DNA of 64,000 bases from Schistocephalus solidus (lineage: Eukaryota; Platyhelminthes; Cestoda; Diphyllobothriidea; Diphyllobothriidae), in assembly GCA_017591395.1 (NCBI GenBank), contig WEDG01007634.1, positions 1 to 64,000 on the forward strand, in the 5' to 3' direction. Made by a program: the position numbers and the translations under genes. Of the stretch, positions 43,915-55,560 are shown piece by piece. The notes under the pieces are model-generated. The model was not told the origin of the DNA and made no database searches. It saw only the letters and a program-made list of their open reading frames with translations. Numbering within the stretch: the first letter of the stretch is position 1; each line of letters starts with the position of its first letter.

Positions 43915-46580
43915 CACCCAGATGTTTAAACCACTCGATGTAACTTTCATTCACTTCTAAGGTGATCGTGGGTTCTCCTTATATTAATTTATATTCCACT
44001 AAAAATATATATTTTATGCCGTACCAATCTTCTTTTACCTCATTCACCTAACTGAATGCGATGGAGCGTTTAATGACACCGTTCCGTTCTAATTAAGTCG
44101 ACAGTTGGCTTCACTACGTTGCTTTACCCTACGTGTGCTGTCTCCTACGTCCTCAACCGCTAAAAACTGATTCAGAAACCGAATAATCATTTGCTATTCG
44201 TTCAATTATCAGAAGCAAAGCTTTAAATATAAAGCAGTCCTCGGCATTGTGGGGGAGTTATCAGCGTGTTTTTACACATTTTCTACAGAAAATTAGAAGT
44301 ATTTTTCGTTCTTCAGGAAATTTCCTCCAACTGACACTGTGTCGAAAGTAGCAGCGTCCGCCTACGGATACCCCAATTGGTAGGCTAGCCTAAATACTAC
44401 GTTTCAGAATGCATTTTTGCCAATAGCGCGCTATAGGACAACGGATTTCCGGCTTAAAGCGATCATGGCCTCGGACTTTGGTTGCAAGTATTAGTGGCAA
44501 ACAAATAAACATCGTGTTTGAGATTGGCAATAAAGTGTTTTAAAAAAGCTAATCTTAACCGATTCCTGGAGTTTGTGCACAATGCCTGCTGCTGCATATA
44601 TCCCGTTTCTGTGTGGCCATCGTAAGCATTTTACATTAAGGGATGCAGTGCATTTGATTGTCAACAAGTCATTTATCCAGCAAAGTCAGTTAGTGGGGCC
44701 ATGTATTAATTGATTTGATGCTTTTCTAATGTTTAGCTTGGGTTTGTGGGATTTTAGTTGAAACCCGTAGCTCCGCTTCAATGAAAGATACATGCTTTAT
44801 GGTCTCCAAAATGCAATCGTTCTTCATATGATTTCTACATTGCATTTGGCAATCATTATATGTAAGTGGCCAATCGTCAACCCCAGCTGTGTGGTGGCTT
44901 CCTGTGACAGACAAAACACCGAATAAAACCACAATGAGTGGAAGTAACAGTAAGGCGAACCTAGGCAGGCGTTACAGTGCTCACTCGTACCGACTGGAAG
45001 CCAATGCGAAAAATACGAAGACGTGTGGTCGGGGTTGCGAATGCAATTGTCAATAGGCATTGTCTAGCAGGGTCCGATAAGTGGGCCTGAGACGGCTCCA
45101 TCAAGACTAGACATATCTCAAAGTGCTCACTCTGACCGACAAGAAGCCACAGCTAAAGTTACGCAGTCAATAGGAGTGGATGGGAGCACGGTCTATAGGC
45201 CCGAGTAGCAGCCAGTACTGCCTGCTGATCTGCCTGCAACAGGCCGAAAACAGGTTAATAGTAACACAGGTGGAAGCAGCAGTGCATGAAGCCTAGCCCA
45301 GCCTTTATGTGTTCAATCCTGCCAATTGAAAGCCACTGCTACAATAGCCGATTCAGGGGGAGGGGCTGAGGAATTTCGAAGGAAGGTAGCGGTGGCCGTG
45401 GTGGGCAGGCCACACTGTCTGATGACTCGGCTGCGATGCACATTTAAGGATTACCGACGACAGGGCTTAGCTTGGACTAGGACTACGGAAACTGGAAATA
45501 AGGAACGCAAGCTACTGTAATAAGTGGTGACTGAATAGCATTCACTGGTAAACTTTCGACAGAAGGGACTAGGTGTGCAAAGCGCGGCCGGCACTGTTCT
45601 GGGACATACTTGTGACAGACAGAAAATTCAAAAATGGAAGTGCTTTGGGTGAGTCATCTGATGAAAGGTGCTGAACTTTACGAAAGATTGCTGATCACTC
45701 ACAAACAGGTACAATCGAATGGACCATTGCTTTGAAATAATAATGAACGACAGTAAACGAATCTGAAACGTGAAATAAATATGAAAAGAAATTACGTTTT
45801 TTAGGAATACCAATTGTTTTAGCAAAGCGGAAATGCTGAAGAGAGCAAAAATTTTAGTAACTGACTACACAAACATTTTAGATATACAGAAAGATTCTTC
45901 GTGCCCAAAACAGACTTAGCACATCAGCATAAATATAATAACATTGATCATAGATTTTTAGGGAAATTTGCAGTAAAGCAGGCTTTCAGAATAATTGTAA
46001 TGTGTATGCCTAACTGCTTATAATCTCTTTAAATTAAATGAATTAAAGAACCTTATGCGTTATATCAAGTTATCTACATAAAATAAGTAGCCACTATATA
46101 ACAATATATTCCATCGGTTTGAATAGTCAAATTTTTCACTGTACAGTAAAGCAGGATGGCTTAATCCGAAAGTTTTTGATCAGTCAGGACATAAGCTTAA
46201 AAATGACCCTAATCACTCGTTCAATATCATACATCCTATTGTGCTTTTGAATTCCCAGGTGGCTAAAAGGATCTCTAGATCTTACTCAGCGGTAAATGTG
46301 CGTTGGAACCTTCAAACTTATGGAGTTCAAGTGGTCACCATTATCGCTGAAGGCGGACAATTAGCCAATTCACAGAGAAAATTGCGTAGACAGCCACACG
46401 TTTTCTCAATTGACTTGGTTTGTTTCTGTTCCTTCTCATGCTGAATCGTCGTTCTGACCAACTGTAAAGGAGGAAAAATAGTTGCGATAAATTCTTTTGT
46501 CTATAAAAGCCCCTGAGGAGCATAGGTAACCAGTTATTGACTGATAAGGTTAAACATCCACATCAGGTAGAAAATCGCGT
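43915..46580. other. Mostly unrecognised; short direct repeat near 45.0 kb
   Basis: GTGCTCACTCGTACCGACTG (about 44,976) recurs as GTGCTCACTCTGACCGACAA (about 45,122), a diverged direct repeat with a period of about 146 bp. The remainder shows no domain or exon. Confidence 0.4.
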
Positions 46581-46604
46581 TTTTCTCCCTAAACAGAGTT
46601 AATG

Positions 46605-47130
46605 GACAAAATAATCTCTCACAGTAAATGCGTTCTAGTTCTACTCCATCGTAATCACACCATTCCCTACATAAAAGGAGTCCCTGAAACATTTCCTCGA
46701 CCTTTACAACCTGATGGAGTAGGCAGAGCCCATCAACCTCAGGCAACAATTTGCCGCTATGTGATGCATCCTAATGGTAAACTGCTCCCAAATGAACCAT
46801 TGGCATTTATCCAACAAATATTCTGCAATTATGGGGATGCACCTACATCGGGAAACATAGACGGAATTTTCAGACCCGCCTAAATGAGCAGAAACCGGCA
46901 ACCTGGAGGCTAGACCCAAACTCGCCCTTGCAAACCACATTGGAGCAGTAGGTTATACTTTTAGCATTTCAGGAGTGGTCATCTTAGACAAAGGCCCCTC
47001 AAAAACAGAAAAAATCATGTCCGAAGCAAGGGGTTTCAGATAGTGACTCTGTCATCAGACATCTAGACCTTCATACGGCTTAGAAACTCCTGCGTCAGTA
47101 CATACATAATGACCAGGACAAGATGGACAC
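46605..47130 (+). pseudogene. Penelope-like element relic: C-terminal connector and GIY-YIG endonuclease
   Basis: The plus strand reads HTIPYIKGVPETFPR, DGVGRAHQPQATI and RYVMHPNGKLLPNEPL, the conserved stretch that links RT and endonuclease in Penelope-like retroelements. After a frameshift near 46,840 comes CTYIGKHRRNFQTRLNEQK (YIG motif and catalytic-Arg helix). After another come SGVVILDKGPSKTEKIMSEA and RHLDLHTA. The catalytic RT domain is not recognisable upstream. Confidence 0.75.
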
Positions 47131-47214
47131 AGGGGAACTTAAGAAATCCGAGCAAACATGGCCCTGCAAAGAAACAAACCTGAAAAGGATGCAGAGTTTC
47201 AAACATCCTACATC

Positions 47215-47530
47215 GTAGTGGGAATGCGTTAATCCAGCGGCCGTCAGGCTACACCCTTAAGTAGTCCTAAACAGTGAAAAGAGAGAAATATTGATCAATC
47301 TGATGTGACTAGTTCGGCTAGCCATTTCTGGTCGATTTTGGACATTAAACGCTTTTAAAATGGATAGCCAACCAATTTCTTCGAATCGTCAGCCAAAGTA
47401 CAAATTTGTTCCGATGAACAAACTCATTTTCTCAGATCATCAACCCCGAACCCTTGCCTTCGCAACTATCAAATTTTGTTAGAAAACAGCAACGAGAAAC
47501 GATCTCCAACCGACGGACGGTTATACTAGA
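47215..47530 (+). repeat. PLE 3' tail, shared with 2.94-3.23 kb
   Basis: It directly follows the GIY-YIG relic and matches 2,940-3,230 over most of its length (for example GACATTAAACGCTTTTAAAA followed by ATGGATAGCCAACCAA). Confidence 0.6.
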
Positions 47531-47660
47531 GGTTTAGCGATGTCAAGCTCTTGCTGAGATGAACTATCAAAAATGAGCTGTAGGCTGTTGTCAATACACG
47601 ATAGAAAACTTTTCTTATTATCCAATTATTATTATTGACAGTTCAGTGAACCGGATCTCT

Positions 47661-47985
47661 GTATGGCCTCCTAAACAGGACACGGGAATAGGCACCACCC
47701 AGTCCGCTTGTATAAGGTGGCCTTACGGTAAATTTCAGGAACGGTAAACATGTCCGTAAGTTCTCAAACGTAAACTTAACTGTCACCTTAATCTTTACCC
47801 TAGTCCTACCCTAAACCCTAGAGTCAACACGATGCTAAAATTCCCCCATAGCTTAATCATGAACCTTACCCCAAGACTGACCTTAACCTCAAACTTAATC
47901 CTAACCCTAGACTTAAACATGACCCTCACATTAAGCCTAAACATAACTTCCTCGGAATTCGGGGCAAAGCTACATGTATTGTAGA
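47661..47985 (+). repeat. TLE copy
   Basis: The head is GTATGGCCTCCTAAACAGGA followed by GGGAATAGGCACCACCCAG. Next come TTACGGTAAATTTCAGGAAC, a core of about 170 bases of AACCCTAA/CTTAACC-type hexamers, and the distal flank (CCTCGGAATTCGGGGCAAAG). Confidence 0.75.
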
Positions 47986-48589
47986 CGGCGCCTTTTACAA
48001 CGTCCTGTTTAGGCGAAAATAAAAGGCATCCTTATCACATATCGAATACTGCTTGTGGGCGTGGTTCCATAAACCTTCCTTGATACTTGGAGTTTGGAAT
48101 GTGCGCCACAACAAACAAGAAAACTCATCCACTCTGAAGCTTCTCTGCTACATATGGTCCACGAAGGCTTAGCTAGGAACTCTTCTCTTAAAAAAGCCAC
48201 ACAGTAAATCAAGAGGTACCCATATCAGCTTTGAATTCCATATACCAATTCATAAGCCAGAAAGGCACTATTTACCTTTTAAGAGACCACTTAAAGAGGC
48301 AGACAACTTCCATATCTCCGCCACTGAGAGACTAACCACATAAGATAGCCCGTCTACCTAGCTGCAATGAGGAGCTGGTGTAAAATTTATCTCAAAGACA
48401 ACTAAAGTGGACTAATAGTCACTGGACGACCTCATCCACGTACATGTTTGTAAATGTTGCTGTAGGTACCAGGCGTACAAAATTCGTAAATGTTAGCCTC
48501 ATATTAAAAGTTGCATGTCCAGCGTCACACCCAGATCAATGTTACAAAAGGAAAATATAGCAATCAGGTCGACCAAGTTTTACCAGAAC

Positions 48590-48901
48590 TTATTGGTACC
48601 AAGAAACTTCGTGACGGCTTATCAACTGCAACCCGTCTTTGCATAACACAGGTAACGAATGAAAATGGACAGCAGTTTGAATTAACAGAAAAATCAATTC
48701 ATAACAGTAAGGTCCAGTGGACAACGTAAATAACTTCAGGAAAGAAAATGTGGGGGAGCTTTTACAAATAAAACCATGAAGCATCTAGGGTGAAAATTAC
48801 CAGGGCAATTGTAGATTAATCACGTGGTCTAGTTGCTACAAAGATTGGGTTTCTCCCTACGTACATACGCTGCTTCCAAGTAGCGCAAAGTCCGAGTTGT
48901 T
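48590..48901. repeat. F-family foldback, left arm
   Basis: The inner part (48,770-48,901) is the reverse complement of 49,007-49,139. The outer part (48,590-48,769) is the reverse complement of 50,816-51,025. The arm includes AACTTCGTGACGGCTTATCA and AACTGCAACCCGTCTTTGCA, related to the foldback at 24 kb. On the minus strand the inner edge encodes the C-terminus of a GIY-YIG-type protein (RTLRYLEAAYVRREKPNLC). Confidence 0.8.
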
Positions 48902-49011
48902 CGTGCCCAAACAAGTACTCGGAAAGCTGTTTTGAGGTCGATATAGTGACCACTGTCTAGTATATGCTTAGTAATCGAAGAACGTGGTACTTTATTTTCT
49001 TGTTTAAACAA
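48829..49011 (-). pseudogene. PLE-type GIY-YIG C-terminal fragment at the foldback centre
   Basis: The frame reads SSITKHILDSGHYIDLKTAF and then TRTLRYLEAAYVRREKPNLC, matching the C-terminal half of the GIY-YIG domain in one PLE lineage (H...TGH..D...AF, ...AE...R..KP.LC). The same C-terminal residues are encoded in the opposite direction by the right arm. This is therefore two PLE 3' ends joined head to head, with only one carrying the longer coding segment. Confidence 0.65.
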
Positions 49012-49139
49012 CTCGGACTTTGCGCTACTTGGAAGTAGCGTACATACGTAGGGAGAAACCCAATCTTTGTAAGCAACTAGACCACGTGATCAATCTCCAA
49101 TTGCCCTGGTGATTTTCACCCTAGATGCTTCATGGTTTT
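49007..49139. repeat. F-family foldback, right arm, inner part
   Basis: Reverse complement of 48,770-48,901, with a loop of about 105 bp. The arm stops exactly where the tail of CR1 copy 2 begins at 49,140 and resumes beyond that element at about 50,816. Confidence 0.8.
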
Positions 49140-50815
49140 AGTTCAGTTCAGTTTTATTAAGGGAAATATAGGCGAAGCCTTTGAGCTCCCTATTGATGTC
49201 AATGACACTGCAAATTAAAAAAGGCTGACATATAAGGGACGTTGGACAAAGGGTTATCTCCCCGACACACTGCAGGGCATCGGACAAACAATTATAAAAC
49301 AATGTAACTCAAAAATAGGAAGTAGTATGTTAAATGACGCGAAAATTGTGGATGGGAGTATGTTTCAGAAAATGTGTTAGGTTCGGATGTCATGGTTGTA
49401 CTTATGGCTGTACTGGTCAAACTTCCGCTTAAAAGTGTCAACGGATGGGGATATGATTATGTCCGCAGGCAGAGCATTCCAGGCCTTAATCACTGTTAGA
49501 GAAGAAGAAACTTCTTGTGTCGAGTCTTGCACCTGTCACACGTAGTTTAATGGGATGTCCTCGCAAAGTAATGGTAGTGGCCAGCTCAAAGAATTCGCCA
49601 GATGCAAAGCAACAATCCTGACCCCGCAGCATGCGAAAGGCTTGTATTAGGTCACCGCGTAGCTGTCTATAAACCAGAGGAAACAGATAAAGATTAGACA
49701 ATCGTGTCTCGTATGGCAGGCAGCTTTGACGTTGAACAAGCTTGGTTGCACGTCTTTGGCCCTTCTCAAGGGTGTTGTGGTCTTTGACAGACCCTGGTCT
49801 CCAGGCTTGTATGGTAAATTCCAATTGTGGTCGCACGAACATCCCGAAGACCTTATTAAAGCACTCTTTGTCGAACTTTGCAAACGCTCGCTTAATTAGA
49901 TACAAGCTTTACATGGCAGATTTGGCTACTTTTGAGCAATGGAACGATGGCTTCAGTGTGGGCGTGATCCATACTCCTAGATCTTTCTGAGCCTCTATCT
50001 CTGGTAGCGGTGTGTCGTCCAGATAGTAAATTCTCTGGTGCCCGGAGCTGGTTCTGCCGAATCGCAGAATATTGCACTTGGTAGCATTAAATGGGAGGAG
50101 CCAGTTGTGTGACCATTCCTCGAGTTGATGCAAGTTCGTCTGTAGATTTTCTTCATCAGCTGCGTTGTGGATGACCTTCCAAAGCTTTATATCGTCAGCA
50201 AACATGGCGGTGTCACAGTCCAAGCCAGTTACGCAGTCATCAATGTATAAAAGGAAGAGGATAGGGCCAAGGACGGAGCCCTGAGGAACCCCACTCTCAA
50301 CCGCCACCTCCGCCGATTGTTGATCGCCAAGACGGACAATCGGAGATCGCCCAATCAATAAGATTTCGATCCACTTCAAAAGCTTGCCCCTTACCCCAAT
50401 ACGGTTGAGTTTGTATAGGAGACGTTGGTGAGGCACGCTATCAAAGGCCTGCTTGAAGTCTATGTAGACTGCGTGCACTACATTTCCTTCATCGACCGCT
50501 CGGGTCTATCGTTCCAGACAGTAGAGCAAATTAGTTACGCAGGACCTTCCTCTGCGGAATCCGTGCTGCGCGTTAGAGAGCAGATGATGCCGCTCCAGAA
50601 ACTGCATCAGTTCGCGTTTGATGATTCGCTCCATAATCTTGCAACATACGGAGGTGAGACTTACCGGCCTGTAGTTATTTGCGGAAGCCCGGCTGCCACT
50701 TTTATGTATCGGGGAAATCCACGCGGTCTTCCAATCGGGTGGCAATCTGCCTGCAGCTAGGGAGGCTTGGAAGAGTAGACACAAAGGTTCTGCCAACTCT
50801 ACGGCCAACTCCGTT
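49140..50815 (-). pseudogene. CR1 LINE copy 2, 5'-truncated
   Basis: Most of a CR1 RT lies in one frame on the minus strand: GRLPPDWKTAWISPIHKSGS, NNYRPVSLTSVCCKIMER, QHGFRRGRSCVTNLL, VYIDFKQAFDSVPHQRLL, SGVPQGSVLGPILFLLYIDD, MFADDIKLW, QKDLGVWI, VRPQLEFTIQAWRPG and LEKGQRRATKLV. In-frame stops occur at 50,506-50,508 and 49,909-49,911, and a frameshift near 49,497 precedes the terminal KAWNALPADI segment. The endonuclease and N-terminal ORF are missing by 5' truncation. The 3' end is built on AATAAAACTGAACTGAAC, like copy 1, but protein differences show a distinct subfamily. Confidence 0.9.
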
Positions 50816-51025
50816 GTATAAGCTTCTCCCCCACATTTTCTTTCCAGAAGTTATTTACGTTGTCCACTGGACCTTGCTATTATGTATTGATTTTCTGTTA
50901 ATTCAAACTGCTGTCCATTTTCATTCGTTACCTGTGTTATGCAAAGACGGGTTGCAGTTGATAAGCCGTCACGAAGTTTCTTGGTATCAATAAATCCTGC
51001 TGTATAAGCCTGCTTTAAATTCATA
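50816..51025. repeat. F-family foldback, right arm, outer part
   Basis: Reverse complement of 48,590-48,769 (GTTGTCCACTGGACCTTGCT, GCAAAGACGGGTTGCAGTTG, AAGCCGTCACGAAGTTTCTT). It is separated from the inner right arm only by the CR1 insertion. Confidence 0.8.
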
Positions 51026-51029
51026 CCCG

Positions 51030-51745
51030 GGAGAAAATGCTTCAAATTTTACCAGAACAACCTTCGACTGATAAAATCGTAAAGGTTGTAGCTTTAGATG
51101 CTAAATCCAACGTCGGTATTGGCGCGGAGTCCAGGGCTCAAAACAAACTCGACTCGTTGTCATACCGTTTACATCCGCATGTCGAACCATATCTCACGGT
51201 TGCACCCTCACAAGTGCGAGTGCTGACATAGGTTGCACCCGAGATCTGCGCAGTTACGTTTACAGCATACTTCAAACCGCTCTCCTCCAGCATGCAGTTC
51301 TCATGTAACCAAAGTGCAACAAATTGTAATCAATGTCGGCACCACGCCAAGGAAAGCGTTCACTCGATGGGCTCCATGGAAAATTTTGTAAACAAGTAGA
51401 GCTAACTGGTCTGTGAATTGGACCATTAAAGATAAGCCATGAGATAAGGTGGGAACAGTGTCACTAATTTTGATTAAGTGCAAGGGGCTACTTGAACGAG
51501 TGGCAACGAATGGCCAAGAGACATTATCACAAAGGACGAGAACCCAAATTGCTATCTCCGACTTATTCGCCGCCGTTAACTGGCCTTATCCCAATCCCAG
51601 ACCCCAGGTGAACTGCGACTTAATTCAAAGGTATTTGGTCATCGAGCATTTAAGGAGTACACTCCAACAGTTAAACTACGGGGTCTTATCACGCAGTCGG
51701 GATTGGGAAATTTCAAGGCGCATAGGGGCGTTGGGATGTGGTTCT
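51030..51745. other. No recognised feature
   Basis: No domain or shared repeat seen. Confidence 0.4.
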
Positions 51746-51747
51746 CT

Positions 51748-51815
51748 GATAATGGCAAATCAAACAGAAATGAACACTCCAGCCTCCCTGGTCTTTGTCG
51801 ACAACACTCATCGCG
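51748..51815 (+). repeat. SINE-A fragment
   Basis: GATAATGGCAAATCAAACAG, AAATGAACACTCCAGCCTCC and CTGGTCTTTGTCGACAACAC follow the SINE-A body order. The head is not recognisable. Confidence 0.5.
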
Positions 51816-52319
51816 TGTCCTGACTAGAAAACGGCCTGCCCTTTTTGTGCAGCACTGGACGCCAAGGAAGGACTCACTCGGAACCGATTATGGTTGCGAC
51901 AACATAGCGCAAATGAATCGCAACTAAAAGCGTGTACATACAGGCACCTAGCGGCCGTTGCCCAAGTGTAATACGCGCGCGATCAAAATTCCGCGTTATC
52001 TCGTTCACTGAAAGCCAAATCGCAAGCTGAATCACACCTCTGGGGGAATGACGCATAGTCTCACAGGTGGCAGTCTGACAGGCTCCAGCTGCCAGCGTCA
52101 ACTGGAAAGTGTACAACTCTCAGCCTCCGCCCCCGATAAAAGAAAAGAAGTACTTTGCATTAGTACCCTCTTCAAAAAAAATAATTGTCCAAACGCATGC
52201 AGAGTGATATTGAAATGTGATCAGGAACAGCGGAGTTTATGGCCACTTCCAGATGAAGTAACTAGGCGGAATCAGTTGGGTTTACCACACCCAGGCGATA
52301 AGGACAGCCACGGCGGAGA

Positions 52320-52487
52320 CTACGGTGCTTGCTCCTGATTGGCTGTGGTTTCCGTGTGGATTATCAGTGCAGCATTTCGAGCGCTGATTACGGCTAGTTC
52401 CATGGAACAGGCTGCCCGCTCCAGCGCGTTGGCGTAGATGAGGCCAGGACTGAGAATGAACTTCCCCATGGTCCTGCTGGGATTAGG
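52320..52487 (-). CDS. PCYOX1: PCYOX1-like exon 8: C-terminus and stop
   Basis: The acceptor is CTCTGTTGCCGCAG (AG at 52488-52489), in phase 0 as required by exon 7. The exon encodes 55 residues and ends with TAG at 52320. LIYANALERAACSMELAVIS and the following ARNAAL match the C-terminal flavin-contacting helix of prenylcysteine oxidases (Y.NG.E.AASAMEMSAI..HNAAL in the animal enzymes). Adding all eight exons gives roughly 510 residues, the usual length of the family. I did not see a canonical AATAAA in the few hundred bases downstream on the minus strand. Confidence 0.85.
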   Translation of the reverse strand, partial: PNPSRTMGKFILSPGLIYANALERAACSMELAVISARNAALIIHTETTANQEQAP

Positions 52488-52489
52488 CT

Positions 52490-53980
52490 GCGGCAACAGA
52501 GGCGAAAAGGACAAATAAATGAACTACTGGTTTGTAAAAGTGGGGCAAGGGTAAAACACGTTACACTTTCTAAAAGATAGAGCACTTTTGGGTTAAGATC
52601 GACATTGTCAATGGGGAGTTTCCTCGACTAGAAAAGTAGTGAGCCAGACGGAGTCGTGCCATCCATCTCTCGAATTCTCGCCTGATGCTCTAGAAATTGG
52701 ACTGAGGCAGACCCTGCACAATTAATCGATATCCCCTTCCTTCCGACTCGTGGGGTGGGCCTAATTTCCAGGCTAAGCGACATCTCCGTAGCTAAGACTA
52801 AAAATTTTACTTTTTCGAAAAAGTTACAAACAATAATAGGCATCTAGCGGAGTAACAAGTATTGTACTTTTTTGGCCGGTTACAGGCAGTACCTTAGATG
52901 CAAGGGCTACTCGTTTTAATGGTGGTACGCAGTTATACTGATTTACATTAAATATAGAGAATACAATTACTCGAACGATCTCTTTGTGCGGCGCTTAGAA
53001 ACTGGCAAGAAAGAACATACTGAAATATATATGGAGAACTTGAGCTCACAGGCCTATCCAAGCATGGTTTCAATAAGGTCACATTTGCTCGAAGAAGGCT
53101 TAACCCACTTGTAAAAAATACAAATACTCAAAGCTAAAAGTCTACAGATCTCACTTCGTTCCTGGCTGCTAAAGTTATTTACCACAATCCTACTGATACT
53201 TCGTGTTGAATAGGTCAGAGGCAAAATTTAAAATAAACCTGAATGTCTCAGAGAATGTTTCGAATGCATCTATAAAAACGAGGTCAAGATCAAAATACGC
53301 GACCCAAAACAGGTAACAAGGATATGACAGCGTGTAATACGCGACCACATTGCATGCAAAGTAAACCTTATTCTATCCATTTTGCTCCTTAAGGTGAACA
53401 TTCGTTGCCGGGTTAGTAGGGTAAGACACGATATTTAGTTGGCCGTATGAGGACCGAATTATCGTGTCGAATGACAACTTTCCAGGCGTCGACTATTAGG
53501 ACGCAATATAGTTTCAAAACACATCAGTTTTACCGTGGTAACGAAAGATCACACAGAGCGGGCCTCATTCTTGCTCCCGTCGAGGGTCTGCAAAAAAGTG
53601 GGTCAGGTCAGCTAGGAATGACAACGCACATACTGATCGGCGTGACGTAAAGCCACAGAATCTTGCAAAATGCACGTTTCGGGGCAACAAACTTAGTTGA
53701 AACCCTACTAACCCGGCAACTAATATTAACTATAACGAAAGCAATGGATAGGGTTAGGTTTAGGTTAGCTTTCTCCTTTTTTTCATTAAGCCCCACCAGA
53801 AAACCCCTACTACGGCCGATTCCCTATTACTCGTCGACGTATCCTTTGATCCCATATTGCGATCTTGCCAAACCGAGCAATTAAAAATAACCTAGAGATA
53901 TTTTTTTGTACAACTCAGAACGCGCATAAAAAACAATCGCCACTCGTCCAACAGACATGTGTTGGCATTAACCTTGATCA
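52490..53980. other. Intron 7 of the PCYOX1-like gene, unrecognised part
   Basis: Nothing was recognised besides a short telomere-like GGGTTAGGTTTAGGTTAG at 53,751-53,768. Confidence 0.45.
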
Positions 53981-53985
53981 GCGGA

Positions 53986-54235
53986 TGGACGCTCACCGAT
54001 CGGTTACGGAACGCACTGGAATGCCCATTTCTAGCTCACGAGCTGTCACTAACCAGCCATATCCAACCTGTTGATTAGAAGTCCAAAGCTCTAACCCACT
54101 GCCTCGGCTGATGCACCAGCCGGGGTTGTGTATGGCTGATTGATGACGGCTAATAAGCCAGAAATGGCCACTGCCGTCTCCCCTGTCCTTGTCAGTAACG
54201 TTCTTCTACATCTACCTTCGTCGTTAGTGGCCAGC
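53986..54235. repeat. SINE-A composite (inverted halves)
   Basis: The left part is minus-strand (GACGCTCACCGATCGGTTAC, GGAATGCCCATTTCTAGCTC, then the tRNA-like head in reverse, TTAGAAGTCCAAAGCTCTAA). The right part is plus-strand body (GGGTTGTGTATGGCTGATTG, ACGGCTAATAAGCCAGAAAT, GTCTCCCCTGTCCTTGTCAG). The two halves probably come from separate insertions or a foldback. Confidence 0.6.
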
Positions 54236-54958
54236 GACGCACCGCATGTGTGGATGCTCGTGTACGGCATGCGTGTCAGTGCAAGCTTCATATCACTAAA
54301 TACCATCCCCATCGGCTTCACTCGTACCTGAAGCATGCATAGAAGAGGAAGCGAGGTTGGTGCTGTCTGAATTCAATGCTTAATTTTTGCACTATTAAAG
54401 GACAGCCTTTGCACTATTGCGACGCGCTAGTTATTGCGGCTGCGAAGGTTATCAACTGGCAAATAGGTTGGTAATACTAGGGGGCAAGGATCGGCCGCGG
54501 TAACTCCTTTTCAATGTGGTCTCTATACTTTTCCGGGACCGCCGAGACTAGCCCACTAAAACCGATTTATGGGATCAGCACTTCTATGGCACGCGTTGAT
54601 GTGGTTTCGGTCGCGCACATCTGTGTCCTGCCACTGAATGTGGGAAGAAAGAATATGGTAGGGGTGTCAAATACGGCTTCACTACAATCCACTTCCGGTG
54701 TAAGCTACCAATGTGCCCCTTCTGGATAACGATGGTGTTTTTTGCTTGCAGCAGTCATTTTAACAAGCCGAATAAAATAGAGTAGGTTGAATCAAGAGAC
54801 GGGTTGACAGCCAGAACTACGACCCAAGTCATAAGAGTAAGTAATACGGCCTGTTGAGTGGCAAGAATTTAAGTTAGTGAAGGAAGTAAAGATACAGGTT
54901 GATTAAGCAGACCTGTAGCACGGGCCGCACTGGCAAAAATCGAATTATAATGACTTAC

Positions 54959-55230
54959 CAGAGGTGATAAATCCGGGTAAGCAAGCCATCTGGAGCTACG
55001 GATGAGAACGCCCTTCTTGAAGTAGCTCGAACACATATCCTGGCCGGGATAAAGACATCTTTCGGGTAGACTGTAGGTGACCCAGCAGCTGGGTGCACCG
55101 CCATCTTCAGTCTCCTTAGCTGCCACTGATCTTACTTTCATTAAAGCCTTAAATAAGGTGTTTCGGTCGTCCTCATATCCACGTTTAGTCGGTAGAATAG
55201 AGAGGCCCTTCAAGCGATCGAACGACTCAT
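54959..55230 (-). CDS. PCYOX1: PCYOX1-like exon 7
   Basis: This 272-bp exon has a strong pyrimidine-tract acceptor (CTCCTTATTCTTAG, AG at 55231-55232) and a donor GTAAGTCA at 54951-54958. It enters in phase 1 as exon 6 requires (joined codon Asp) and ends in phase 0. The segment contains GLSILPTKR, a hydrophilic insert, WVTYSLPERC and SSRWLAYPDLSPL. The last corresponds to the PWLAYP motif near the C-terminus of prenylcysteine oxidases. A copy of the telomere-like-core element begins only about 25 bases beyond the acceptor, on the intron side. Confidence 0.85.
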
Positions 55231-55255
55231 CTAAGAATAAGGAGAGAAGCAGACA

Positions 55256-55560
55256 GGGATGCCTTGTATGGCCGCCTAAACTGTACATGGGAATAAGAAC
55301 CGTCCCTCCCGCTTAACATATGCGGCTTTACGGTAAATTTACGGAAGGGTAAATGTACTCGTGCTAAAATGAACCCTAAGATAAAATTGCACTGTCCTAC
55401 CTTAAGCATCAACCCTACAGTTAACACTATAAAACCTTAGCGTAATCATGACCATAACCTTAACTGTAACCTCAACCTCAAACTTAAACCCAATACTTGC
55501 CTTAATAATAAAGATAATTTCCTTGGAACTTAGCGCAAAGTCATAATCGTAATTTGAATA
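55256..55560 (+). repeat. TLE copy next to a splice acceptor
   Basis: The head is TGTATGGCCGCCTAAACTGT followed by ATGGGAATAAGAACCGTCCC. Next come TTTACGGTAAATTTACGG and a core of AACCCTAA/CTTAACC-type hexamers (55,370-55,510), then CCTTGGAACTTAGCGCAAAG. It starts about 25 bases from the acceptor of PCYOX1-like exon 7 on its intron side. Confidence 0.75.
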
